Below are positions 24,168 to 32,482 of a DNA stretch of 64,000 nucleotides, in pieces. Within the stretch, counting starts at the first letter, position 1. Each line of letters begins with the position of its first letter. The notes below the pieces were generated by a model. It was not told where the DNA came from. It worked only from the letters and a program-made list of their open reading frames with translations, and searched no databases. Source of the DNA: Gemmatimonadota bacterium (lineage in GTDB: Bacteria > Latescibacterota > UBA2968 > UBA8231); contig JAPPEF010000327.1 in assembly GCA_028875335.1 (NCBI GenBank), positions 23,026-87,025 of the forward strand, read 5' to 3'. Position numbers and translations under genes: made by a program.

Positions 24168-25025
24168 ATGCACCGCTTAGACCAAATTCTCTACTACTTG
24201 CGCGAAAGCCCAATGCTCGCGGCCGGCCTGTGCATGATCCTGTTGGTGGTGCTCTTTGGCGTCTTGGGGCCGATCTTCGTCGATACCTCGAAGGCACAGC
24301 CACTGGCCACGCCGCCGCGGCAAGCGCCCTCGCTGGAGCATCCCTTTGGCACCGACGACTCCGGCCGTGATCTCCTCGCCGTGATGGTGGTGGGGGTGCC
24401 GCTGACTATGCGGATTGGTCTGTTGGCTGGCACAGTAGGGCTCGGGTTGGGCATTTTTCTCGGCTTTACGAGCGGCTATATGGGCGGCAAGATCGACACG
24501 GTCATTCGCGGCCTCGTGGATACGCTGCTGACTGTGCCCGGCCTCGTGGTGCTGGTCTCCATTGCCTCGACGATCCGCGAGGAAATCAGCGTCAATATCA
24601 TGGCCTTGGTGGTGGCTTCGCTGGCGTGGATGTGGCCCACGCGGACGATTCGCTCGCAGGTTTTGACGATGCGCGAGCGAGCGTACGTGCAGATGGCCAA
24701 GCTCAATGGCATGAGCAACGGCGAGATCATCTGGAAGGAGCTTTTCCCCAATCTGCTGCCCTACCTTGCGGCCAATTTTACCAATGCCGTCAACTGGGCC
24801 ATTCTCTCGTCGATTGGCCTAGAGGCGCTCGGCTTGGGGCCGCAGAACGATCCAACGGTCGGCATGACCATTTATTGGGCTATTACGTTCAGCGCGCTCA
24901 TTCGTGGCATGTGGTGGTGGTGGGCGATCCCCATCTTCTTCATCGGCGTGATCTTCGTCGGCTTGTTGATGACTGCGGCTGGCTTAGACGAGCTGGCCAA
25001 CCCCAAACAGCGCAAGGCCGTATGA
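24168..25025 (+). CDS. Oligopeptide/dipeptide ABC transporter permease (DppC/OppC type)
   Basis: A 285-residue permease. Typical DppC features are HPFGTDDSGRDLLAVMVVG near residue 60, six hydrophobic segments, and the coupling motif ERAYVQMAKLNGMSNGEIIW. It overlaps the following ATPase gene by 4 nt (ATGA). Together with the DppB-type protein it forms the transmembrane channel of the importer. Confidence 0.9.
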   Translation: MHRLDQILYYLRESPMLAAGLCMILLVVLFGVLGPIFVDTSKAQPLATPPRQAPSLEHPFGTDDSGRDLLAVMVVGVPLTMRIGLLAGTVGLGLGIFLGFTSGYMGGKIDTVIRGLVDTLLTVPGLVVLVSIASTIREEISVNIMALVVASLAWMWPTRTIRSQVLTMRERAYVQMAKLNGMSNGEIIWKELFPNLLPYLAANFTNAVNWAILSSIGLEALGLGPQNDPTVGMTIYWAITFSALIRGMWWWWAIPIFFIGVIFVGLLMTAAGLDELANPKQRKAV

Positions 25026-26029
25026 GCAAGGCCGACAAAGAGGTCCTGCTGGACATCCGCGGCTTGGAGGTCCACTTTGAGACCCGGCGCGGCATTGCCC
25101 GCGCCGTCAACAAGGTCGATCTGACCCTGTACAAAGGCGAGCGCTTTGGCCTCGTCGGCGAATCCGGCAGCGGCAAGACCACGTTGATTTTGGCCCTGTT
25201 GCGGATGATTAAGACGCCGGGCCTCATCGCCGGTGGCAAGGCGACCTTAGACGATGGGACCGACCTGATCCAGCTCAACCGCGAGCAAGTGCGGCAGGCC
25301 CGGCTCAAGCGGGTCGCCATGGTGCCGCAGGGCGCGATGAACTCGCTCAATCCGGTGATGAGGATCGGGGATCAACTGATGCTGACGATGCGCGAGCACG
25401 CGGTTGAAGAGCAACCGCCGCCCAAGGCCGCGCAAATGGAGCGCGCGATCGAACTGTTAGGCAGGGTTGGGCTGAAGCCGGAAGTGGCCCGTCTGTTCCC
25501 TCACGAATTGAGCGGCGGCATGAAGCAACGGGCCTGCATCGCCCAGGCCATCTCGCTCAACCCGCAGCTCATCTTGGCCGACGAACCGACCTCTGCCCTC
25601 GACGTGGTCGTGCAGCGGCAAATCATGCAGACCTTGCGCCAGCTACAGCACCAGCTCAACGCCACCGTGCTCTTGGTGGGCCACGACATGGGCTTGATGG
25701 CGCAGTTTGCCGAGCGCGTGGGCATCATGTACGGCGGCAAGTTGGTCGAGGTGGGCCGGGTCGAGGAGATTTTTCACAATCCGCAACACCCCTACACTCA
25801 GCTCCTGATTTCTAGCATTCCCTCGTTTGAGGCCAGGGGCGAGTTCAAGGGCATTCCCGGGGTCGCGCTGTCATTGTTGGAGCCGCCGTCGGGCTGCCTT
25901 TTCCATCCGCGCTGCCCCCAGGCCATGTCCCAGTGCAGCCAGCGCATACCCACCTTGAAAACGGTCGCCCCCGACCACTTAGCGTCGTGTTTGTTGCACG
26001 AGGAGGACGCAGATGCCCCCGCTTCTTGA
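25022..26029 (+). CDS. Oligopeptide/dipeptide ABC transporter ATPase (DppD/OppD type)
   Basis: The ATG at 25022 overlaps the permease stop as ATGA and gives 335 residues, the usual length. Walker A GESGSGKTT, Q-loop MVPQGAMNSLNP, signature LSGGMKQR, Walker B LILADEPTSALD and the switch His in LLVGHDMGL are present. The C-terminal oligopeptide-transporter extension has a cysteine cluster (GCLFHPRCPQAMSQC) as in the DppD/OppD group, where it can hold an iron-sulfur centre. Overlaps the next ATPase gene by 17 nt. Confidence 0.92.
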   Translation: MSKADKEVLLDIRGLEVHFETRRGIARAVNKVDLTLYKGERFGLVGESGSGKTTLILALLRMIKTPGLIAGGKATLDDGTDLIQLNREQVRQARLKRVAMVPQGAMNSLNPVMRIGDQLMLTMREHAVEEQPPPKAAQMERAIELLGRVGLKPEVARLFPHELSGGMKQRACIAQAISLNPQLILADEPTSALDVVVQRQIMQTLRQLQHQLNATVLLVGHDMGLMAQFAERVGIMYGGKLVEVGRVEEIFHNPQHPYTQLLISSIPSFEARGEFKGIPGVALSLLEPPSGCLFHPRCPQAMSQCSQRIPTLKTVAPDHLASCLLHEEDADAPAS

Positions 26030-27068
26030 GGCGCGCCACCTGCGCAAGGTCTTCCGCAGCGGCGGCCAGCGCTTCGGCCCCAGTACCGAGACTATAGCCG
26101 TCAGCGAATTTTCCCTGTCGATTGACGCCGATAGGCCCTCCTTTACCACGATTGCCGGCGAGTCGGGCAGCGGCAAGACCACGATCGCCCGCATGTTGCT
26201 CGGGGTACTCAATCCCAGTGCCGGCGAGGTGCTCTACCAAGGCCGCGATGTCCACGACTTACAAAAGGAGGAACGGCGGCAATTCCGCAAGGACGTGCAG
26301 GCGATCTTTCAAGATCCCTTTGAGGTGTACAATCCCTTCTACAAGATCGATCACATCCTGACGACGCCGGTGCGGAAGTTCGGATTGGCCGAGTCCAAGG
26401 CCGATGCGTACGACAAGATACGCGAGGCCCTGCGCGCGGTCGGGCTGCGGCCCGAGGAAACGCTGGGCCGTTACCCGCACCAGCTTTCGGGGGGGCAGCG
26501 CCAGCGCATCACCATTGCGCGCGCGCTGTTGCTCAAGCCCAAGTTGATCATCGCCGACGAGCCGGTGTCCATGGTGGACGCCTCGCTCCGCGCAACCATT
26601 CTCTCCACCTTGCACGCGCTGCATCGCGATTTCGGCATTTCCTTCATCTACATCACCCACGACCTGACGACCGCGTACCAAGTCAGCGAGAACATCGTCG
26701 TCCTGTTTCACGGGGCTGTGGCCGAGGCTGGCCACACTGAGAAGGTGATCAAGGATCCGCAGCACCCCTATACGCGCGAGCTAATTCACTCGATTCCAGT
26801 ACCCGAGCCGGGGCGCGAGTGGATCGACGAAGCAGTGGAAGAAAAAGAAGTGGTCGATATAGAGGCTATAGAGGCCGAGGAGGCGGCTGCCGGCTGCCGC
26901 TACGTGCTGCGCTGTCCCCAAGCCATGGCCCAGTGTGCGGCCGCGCCGCCGTTTTATCGGCCAGAAGCCGAGCGGGCGGTGGCTTGTTTTCTGCACGCTG
27001 AGTCGCCGGTGCTGGAAAGCGGCGATCTAAACGAAGTGTTCTCGGCAGCAGCCGACGCGCAGAAATAA
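26013..27068 (+). CDS. Oligopeptide/dipeptide ABC transporter ATPase (DppF/OppF type)
   Basis: A 351-residue ATPase: Walker A GESGSGKTT, Q-loop IFQDPFEVYNPFY, signature LSGGQRQR, Walker B LIIADEPVSMVD and switch YITHDLTT. The C-terminus ends in a cysteine-containing extension (CRYVLRCPQAMAQC) preceded by an acidic linker (VEEKEVVDIEAIEAEEAA). Pairs with the DppD-type ATPase as the heterodimeric motor. Confidence 0.92.
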   Translation: MPPLLEARHLRKVFRSGGQRFGPSTETIAVSEFSLSIDADRPSFTTIAGESGSGKTTIARMLLGVLNPSAGEVLYQGRDVHDLQKEERRQFRKDVQAIFQDPFEVYNPFYKIDHILTTPVRKFGLAESKADAYDKIREALRAVGLRPEETLGRYPHQLSGGQRQRITIARALLLKPKLIIADEPVSMVDASLRATILSTLHALHRDFGISFIYITHDLTTAYQVSENIVVLFHGAVAEAGHTEKVIKDPQHPYTRELIHSIPVPEPGREWIDEAVEEKEVVDIEAIEAEEAAAGCRYVLRCPQAMAQCAAAPPFYRPEAERAVACFLHAESPVLESGDLNEVFSAAADAQK

Positions 27069-27085
27069 TTTTCCGGAGAAATGTC

Positions 27086-28816
27086 ATGCAGGGTCTGTTG
27101 TTGTGCTTAGTGGGTGTACTATTGGTCGGCTGCGGAGAAGGAGGGCACAAGAATGTGCCTCGGAGCCGCACCTTGGTCATGGATTGTTCCAGCTTGCAGG
27201 ACTGTAGCGGGCAGATCAAGGACTACAACTCGTTTAATCCGTTTTTGCTGACTGGCGTTTCCAAGACAGGTTGGAACTTCCAGTACGAGCCGCTGTACTT
27301 CTACAACGCCTACAGTCCACAAGCCGACAACATCATCCCCTGGATCGCCACTGGGCACGAGTACAACGAAGACTACACCGAGGTCTCCATCCACATCCGC
27401 GAGGGGGTCGAGTGGAGCGATGGGCAGCCGTGGACGGCGCACGACTTGGTCTTTACGATCAACATGCTCAAGGACAACGCGCCGCATCTGTCTTTTTCCA
27501 CCGACATGCAGACGTGGGTAAAGAGCGCTGTGACGACCGACGATCACACGGCTAAAATCGCGCTGACCAAGCCCAATCCGCGCTTTGTCTTCAGCTACTT
27601 CACCAACAACTTCGACAACGGCGTCCCCATTGTACCCAAGCACATTTGGGAGGGCCAAGATCCGCAGACGTTCAGCAATTTCGACCAAGAAAAGGGCTGG
27701 CCCGTGGCTAGCGGCCCGTACGAGATCTTCATTTCCGTACCTGCGCAGCGGGTGTGGGATTTGCGACCTGGGTGGTGGGCGCAGAAGACGGGCTTTCACC
27801 AGCCGCCGGCCGTGGAGCGCATCATTTACCTGACGCACATGGAGGAGACCAAGCGGGTGCAGAACTTGATCTCCAACGCTATGGACACCTGCCTCGACAT
27901 CCGGCCGCCGAACATCCAATCGATCCTCGACGCCAATCCCAAGGTCTCTACTTGGACCGGGCGCGAGTTGCCGCTCGGGTATCTCGACTGGTGGCCGGTG
28001 TGCTTGGGGTTCAACAATTTGGAGCCGCCGTTTGACGACCCGGAGATCCGCCGCGCCATCAACTATGCCATTGACCGCGACCAATTGGTGGCCATTGGCT
28101 GGCAGGGAGCTGGGACCAAATCGCATCTGCCGCTGCCGGACTTCCCGCCCATCCGCCAATACACCGATACGATTCAAGACTTGGTGGAGAAGTACGAGAT
28201 CGGCGTTCACGATCCGGCCAAGGCTGCGGCGATTATGGAGCGCAAGGGGTGGAGTAAGGACGCCGAGGGCTTCTGGACCAAAGAGGGCGAGCGGCTCAAG
28301 ATCGTCATCGACATTTTCGATATTTTTACAGACTTAGCGCCGGTCTTGGTGGCGCAGTTGGAGCGGGCGGGTTTTGACGCGGACTTTCGCATGACGCCCG
28401 ATGCGTTTTCGCGGATGGCGCAGGGTGCGGCGCGGGCCTTCTTGATGGGCAATGGCGCGAGCGTGCGCGATCCGTACTTCACGTTGCGGCTCTACCACAG
28501 CCGCTTCGTCCGGCCCACTGGCACGCACTCCGAGCGGTTCTGGCGCTGGTCGAATCCGGAGTTTGACGCGCTGGTTGATCAGATGGGGCAGACCGCGCCC
28601 GACGACCCGGCGCTGCAAACGCTCTTTCGCGAGGCTATGGAAATCTGGCTGGCCGAGCTGCCCTCCATTCCCATTGTACAGTGGTATCACCGCATCCCGC
28701 ACAACCAGACCTATTGGAAGAACTGGCCGTCGGCGGAGAATCCCTATATCAACAGCGCCTACTGGCACAACACTTGGCTGTTGGTGTTGCTTGGGCTAGA
28801 GCCGGTGGAGGGGTAG
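27086..28816 (+). CDS. ABC transporter substrate-binding lipoprotein (family 5)
   Basis: A 576-residue lipoprotein (MQGLLLCLVGVLLVGC). Family-5 features are TEVSIHIREGVEWSDGQPWT, HDLVFTINML, the INYAIDRDQLV motif and an extended C-terminal lobe. It captures the ligand in the periplasm for the permease-ATPase complex. The final part, with many aromatic residues (SERFWRWSNPEFD), resembles members found in environmental Chloroflexi/Poribacteria-type genomes, which may take up peptides or oligosaccharides; the ligand is not predictable. CCGGAG ribosome-binding sequence before the ATG; 17 nt after the ATPase gene. Confidence 0.9.
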   Translation: MQGLLLCLVGVLLVGCGEGGHKNVPRSRTLVMDCSSLQDCSGQIKDYNSFNPFLLTGVSKTGWNFQYEPLYFYNAYSPQADNIIPWIATGHEYNEDYTEVSIHIREGVEWSDGQPWTAHDLVFTINMLKDNAPHLSFSTDMQTWVKSAVTTDDHTAKIALTKPNPRFVFSYFTNNFDNGVPIVPKHIWEGQDPQTFSNFDQEKGWPVASGPYEIFISVPAQRVWDLRPGWWAQKTGFHQPPAVERIIYLTHMEETKRVQNLISNAMDTCLDIRPPNIQSILDANPKVSTWTGRELPLGYLDWWPVCLGFNNLEPPFDDPEIRRAINYAIDRDQLVAIGWQGAGTKSHLPLPDFPPIRQYTDTIQDLVEKYEIGVHDPAKAAAIMERKGWSKDAEGFWTKEGERLKIVIDIFDIFTDLAPVLVAQLERAGFDADFRMTPDAFSRMAQGAARAFLMGNGASVRDPYFTLRLYHSRFVRPTGTHSERFWRWSNPEFDALVDQMGQTAPDDPALQTLFREAMEIWLAELPSIPIVQWYHRIPHNQTYWKNWPSAENPYINSAYWHNTWLLVLLGLEPVEG

Positions 28817-28942
28817 GGTGTGTGGGGTTTGTGTCTCTTTTCTCGTATATTTCCCTTGATGTGGCTTCAGCTTGAATAGGACATGCAGAAGCCGCCGCGC
28901 TATCGTTCCTTACAATCACGAGCAGTTTGAGGGAAAGAAACC

Positions 28943-29485
28943 ATGCGACAGCGTCAGAGCTACAAAAGCCCGTCCATAGAGGCGGATGGGCGAACTCTTT
29001 TTGATATACGGCCAAGCGAAGAAAAGGATAGCTTAGAGGCGGCAGCAGCTCAAAAAGCTCTTGTCGAGGATCGGGAGCGAGAACGGCTCGCAAATAGGCT
29101 GTGGATGGCCTTTGTAGCCGATCCTCTTGAAGACGGAATGTCCCATCCAGCCGAGGAGATTATTGGAGAAGCATTGCGATCCATGGAAGATAAGTCCATC
29201 CTCGATTGGTTTAGGACTTTTTCTTTGGACGCTGAGCGACCGAGTTTTGCGGCATCAGTTCTGTGTTGCTTGGGGCGTCAAACGCTTCCGGGGACAGATT
29301 CATGGCGTGCCGAACTCGTAAAGGCTGGGTTGGATATGGACGATGTAGAGATTAGAGATGCCGCGGTGCAGGCAGCAGAATCTTGGGGGGATCGGAGCTT
29401 GGTGGACGTTATGAAAGCACATCGCGAAGCCGAGCCGTGGCTTCGGGAGTACATCGAGAATGTCATAAGCGATTTGGGGGAATAG
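28943..29485 (+). CDS. Hypothetical protein with HEAT-like helical repeats
   Basis: A 180-residue soluble protein, no signal peptide. The N-terminal 45 residues are charged and probably extended. The C-terminal half has HEAT-like helices (VEIRDAAVQAAESWGDRSLV, then DVMKAHREAEPWLREYIENV). No family recognised. GAGGGAAAG ribosome-binding sequence. It is followed 3 nt later by the next gene; the two are A+T-richer than the transporter operon before them and look like a separate acquisition. A helical-repeat binding protein is the only functional hint. Confidence 0.65.
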   Translation: MRQRQSYKSPSIEADGRTLFDIRPSEEKDSLEAAAAQKALVEDRERERLANRLWMAFVADPLEDGMSHPAEEIIGEALRSMEDKSILDWFRTFSLDAERPSFAASVLCCLGRQTLPGTDSWRAELVKAGLDMDDVEIRDAAVQAAESWGDRSLVDVMKAHREAEPWLREYIENVISDLGE

Positions 29486-29488
29486 CCT

Positions 29489-29986
29489 GTGTTTCTGGCC
29501 CGTAAGATCTCGCTTGCGAAGTGGTCGAAAAAAAGCGAGTTAGAAGTGGGCGAGATTCCGGCAGATGCCGTGACTGCGGACCTGCGAACGCAAGACAACA
29601 AGCTTTCATTCTGGAGATGCGGCGACGCGGAGGAAATAGAAATCAACGAGGCCGTACTGGCACTATCCGCTGTGGGCACTCGCGTCGATAAAATTGATGT
29701 TGTTTGGTTGGCCGCCGATGACCTACAGAACGACGGTCAAACTTTGCAAGATACCAAGGGACGAACCCCCGTCCTTGAGTTGGCCGAACTACATGTTGAC
29801 GTGTGCCGACTGGATTACATTCGCCTCGGAAAAGTCGCTCAGCGCATTGTTACCGCCCTAAAAGAAGAACAATACCTTCGGCTTAGAAAAGCGCGTGTCA
29901 AGAGTCTCTTGGGGGAGGCGGTCAAACAAGAACGCATTGACCCTAACGATCTCCAGCAGCGCGTTTGCGAAGAGCTTGGGCTATGA
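29489..29986 (+). CDS. Hypothetical protein of the XRE-associated module
   Basis: A 165-residue protein starting with GTG, 3 nt after the previous stop. The middle has a strand-rich, acidic region (LSAVGTRVDKIDVVWLAADD), and the C-terminus is a basic helix (EEQYLRLRKARVKSLLGEAV). No catalytic motif or known family was recognised. The XRE-type gene begins 36 nt downstream in the same direction, where a toxin gene would normally precede such a regulator, so a toxin or effector role is possible but unproven. Confidence 0.6.
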   Translation: MFLARKISLAKWSKKSELEVGEIPADAVTADLRTQDNKLSFWRCGDAEEIEINEAVLALSAVGTRVDKIDVVWLAADDLQNDGQTLQDTKGRTPVLELAELHVDVCRLDYIRLGKVAQRIVTALKEEQYLRLRKARVKSLLGEAVKQERIDPNDLQQRVCEELGL

Positions 29987-30022
29987 AACGGGGCGGCCAA
30001 GTCAAGATAGAGAAGATAGCCA

Positions 30023-30319
30023 GTGGAGATTCACACCTACCAGAGCGTCTGGGATGCGATTGCGGACAGCCCCGAAGAAGCGGCTAACCTCAAGCTCCGT
30101 TCTCTGCTAATGGATGCTATAAAGGCGTACATTGACCAAGAGAAACTCACTCAAGAAGAGGCAGCCAAACGGCTTGGTGTGACGCAATCGCGTGTGAGTG
30201 AACTCGTCAATGGCCGAATCAGCAAATTCACTATTGACAAGCTAATGAACATGGCCGCACGGGTTGGGCTGACTACTCGGATTACTGTCAAGAGGGAAGA
30301 ACTCGTAAAGGTAGGATAA
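30023..30319 (+). CDS. XRE/HigA-type helix-turn-helix antitoxin or regulator
   Basis: A 98-residue protein with a clear helix-turn-helix (KLTQEEAAKRLGVTQSRVSE, then LVNGRISKFTIDKLMNMAAR). The N-terminal extension (EIHTYQSVWDAIADSPEEAA) is of the kind found in antitoxins paired with RelE/HigB-like toxins. The start is GTG at 30023. No RelE/HigB gene is adjacent; the two preceding genes are unrelated unknowns, so either they supply the partner or the regulator is an orphan. It would be expected to bind the promoter of its own module. Confidence 0.82.
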   Translation: MEIHTYQSVWDAIADSPEEAANLKLRSLLMDAIKAYIDQEKLTQEEAAKRLGVTQSRVSELVNGRISKFTIDKLMNMAARVGLTTRITVKREELVKVG

Positions 30320-30332
30320 AAGGAAAAGCACC

Positions 30333-31199
30333 ATGCGCTATAGGAGATTTGGGCGCACGGAATTGCAGGTGAGCGCGGTCAGTTTGGGTGGGGCCTACTT
30401 GGGGGGCAAAGAGGATCCAGAACGCGCCGAGGAAAACGCCCGGGCGATTGTGCGGCGCGCGCTGGATTTGGGCTGCAATTACATCGATACAGCACCGCTC
30501 TACGGGCCGAGCGAAGAGCTGCTGGGCAAGGCGCTGGCCGGGGAGCGCCGCCCCTTTTACTTGGCGACCAAAGTAGGGTTTAAGCCGGAAGGATTTGACT
30601 ACCGGCGCGGTTCGGTCTTGCAGAGTTTGGAGCACAGCTTGGCCTTGCTGGGCCTAACTAAGCTGACGGTGGCGCAAATCCACGAGGTGAACATGGCGGG
30701 CTGGGGGCGAATCGTGGAAAAGGGCGGGACTTTGGAGGGTTTGCGCGCCGCGCAAATACAGGGGCTGTGCGATTTTATCGGCGTGACGGGCCGAGCCATC
30801 CCCCTGCTGGCGCGGCTGGCGGCGACTGGCGAATTCGACTCGGTGCTGTGCTACCACGACTACCATCCCTGTGTGCAGTTAGCCGCGGAGGAAGTCTTGC
30901 CGGCCGCCGCGCAAAGCGATATGGGCGTGGTGCTGGCGACGGTGCTGGCTGGGGGTGTGTACGTCGCTGGCGAGGAGCAGCGCGCGGCGGTGGAGCGTAG
31001 GTTCGAGGGCGAGGAAGAGCAGCAACGCGCTTGGGCGACGATCACCCGGCTGGAGCAGGAGGAATCAACGCTGCCGCAGAGCGCGTTTCGCTGGGTCTTG
31101 GCCGACGAGCGGGTCTCGACCGTGTCCAGCGGCGCGGCGAGCGTGGCGGAGCTAGAGGAAGTGGTGCAGGCCGGGGATATGGAGCCGTTGGCGCATTAG
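30333..31199 (+). CDS. Aldo/keto reductase
   Basis: A 288-residue cytoplasmic NADPH-dependent oxidoreductase of the AKR fold. N-terminal RRFGRTELQVSAVSLGG; catalytic Asp and Tyr in YIDTAPLYGPSEELLGKAL; Lys in LATKVGF; His in AQIHEV; the last two barrel strands carry the cofactor-site segments. Length is slightly under the family average. Likely acts on a sugar aldehyde or lactone given the neighbouring sugar genes. AAAGG ribosome-binding sequence 14 nt after the XRE gene, but base composition is that of the host, so it probably belongs to the sugar region. Confidence 0.88.
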   Translation: MRYRRFGRTELQVSAVSLGGAYLGGKEDPERAEENARAIVRRALDLGCNYIDTAPLYGPSEELLGKALAGERRPFYLATKVGFKPEGFDYRRGSVLQSLEHSLALLGLTKLTVAQIHEVNMAGWGRIVEKGGTLEGLRAAQIQGLCDFIGVTGRAIPLLARLAATGEFDSVLCYHDYHPCVQLAAEEVLPAAAQSDMGVVLATVLAGGVYVAGEEQRAAVERRFEGEEEQQRAWATITRLEQEESTLPQSAFRWVLADERVSTVSSGAASVAELEEVVQAGDMEPLAH

Positions 31200-31218
31200 A
31201 ACCATCTGGGACGAAGGG

Positions 31219-31290
31219 AGATGCTTCGACTCCGCTGCGCTCCGCTCAGCATGACAGGACACATATGGCCAGTCCCTGTCATGCTGAGTA
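31219..31290. repeat. MITE/REP-like palindromic element, copy 1
   Basis: A short member of a repeated family. It starts with GAGATGCTTCGACTCCGC and has a perfect 14-nt inverted repeat CTCAGCATGACAGG (31245-31258) against CCTGTCATGCTGAG (31275-31288). Other copies are at 38014-38120 and 55989-56096. Lies between the convergent aldo/keto reductase and Gfo/Idh/MocA genes. Confidence 0.8.
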
Positions 31291-31320
31291 AAGGACCATT
31301 AGGGATTTTCAGACAGCTTT

Positions 31321-32373
31321 TTAAATCCAGCCGTGCTGGATGGTCACGGGCGAGCCGGAAGTCTGGGTCTGCCAATGCGGCCTGCGGCCTATTTTGACCT
31401 CGCGCCGGGTGAGGGACGAGGCTTCGGCGGCGAAGAGGATTTCCATGATGTGGCGTCCGTATTGGCCGTGGGTCGGTGGCTCGATGTTGAGCGCGATGGC
31501 CTCGGCAAAGCTCTTCCACTCGTGGTACATCTCGGTCGGCGCGTCCTCAAACGGGACATCTTCCCACGTATCGCCCTGGCCTACTTTGACGTACTTCTCG
31601 CCGTGCTGGCTGAATCGCAGCGAGCCGTTGGCGCAGATCACTTGGCATTCAAAATTCGGCGCACCGTCGGCGAACCCCACGGCTACGGCCGTGCCGGCGA
31701 GGCCGTTTTTATAGCGGATAAAGGCGGTGGCTGAATCGTCGGCGGCTTGGTAGTGAGCGCGGGTGCCAATGGCGGCTGAGACCGACGCGGCTTGCGAAGC
31801 CATCACCCACGTGAGCCGATCGACGACGTGGACTCCGTTGGTCAACCACATGCCGCCGCCGTGGAAGCGGCTGCGGTACTGGGGCCGGCGGCCGGCGAAA
31901 TTCCAGTTTTTCGACATGTAGCTGACTGCCGTAATCACGGGGCCGAGCTGGCCGGAGTCGAGGATTTCCTTGGCCTTGAGGCTGGTGCTGTAAAAGTGCT
32001 GCGACAACCCGACCATCAGCTTGACGTTGTTTTCCGCGGCCGCGGCGACCATGGCGTCGCATTGCTCTAGGTTGATGGCCATGGGCTTTTCGACGAGCAC
32101 GTGCTTGCCGGCGCGGCAGGCGTCGATGGTGAGCTGGTGGTGCAACTGGTGGCCGAGGACGACAGCGACCGCATCGACGTCGGCATCTTCCAAGAGTTCG
32201 TGGTGCGTTGAATAGCCCTTGGGGATGTGGTACTTGTCCATGTACTCGCGCCGCTTTTCCTCGAACAGGTCGGCGACTGCTACTACTTCTACTTCATCGA
32301 GATGGGCGATTGAATCGCAGTGGGAGCGGGCGATGCCGCCGAGGCCAATGATGCCGACTTTGAGAGCTGTCAT
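31321..32373 (-). CDS. Gfo/Idh/MocA family oxidoreductase
   Basis: A 350-residue NAD(P)-dependent sugar or inositol dehydrogenase-like protein. N-terminal Rossmann motif VGIIGLGGIARSH, the EKP motif in KHVLVEKPMA (catalytic Lys), and C-terminal substrate domain with FHGGGMWLTNGVHVVDRLTW. No signal peptide. The family oxidises or reduces polyols, sugars and sugar acids; the substrate is not predictable. Convergent with the aldo/keto reductase and divergent from the DUF6785 gene, about 110 nt apart. Confidence 0.9.
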   Translation of the reverse strand: MTALKVGIIGLGGIARSHCDSIAHLDEVEVVAVADLFEEKRREYMDKYHIPKGYSTHHELLEDADVDAVAVVLGHQLHHQLTIDACRAGKHVLVEKPMAINLEQCDAMVAAAAENNVKLMVGLSQHFYSTSLKAKEILDSGQLGPVITAVSYMSKNWNFAGRRPQYRSRFHGGGMWLTNGVHVVDRLTWVMASQAASVSAAIGTRAHYQAADDSATAFIRYKNGLAGTAVAVGFADGAPNFECQVICANGSLRFSQHGEKYVKVGQGDTWEDVPFEDAPTEMYHEWKSFAEAIALNIEPPTHGQYGRHIMEILFAAEASSLTRREVKIGRRPHWQTQTSGSPVTIQHGWI

Positions 32374-32482
32374 AGGGTATCCTTTGCTGTGAATGAGGGC
32401 GCGCTAAGTATAGAATGGGGCTTGCCCGGCCACAAATCGCCGCATATTTGCGCCGAAATAAATAATGTCCTAAGATGCTCTG

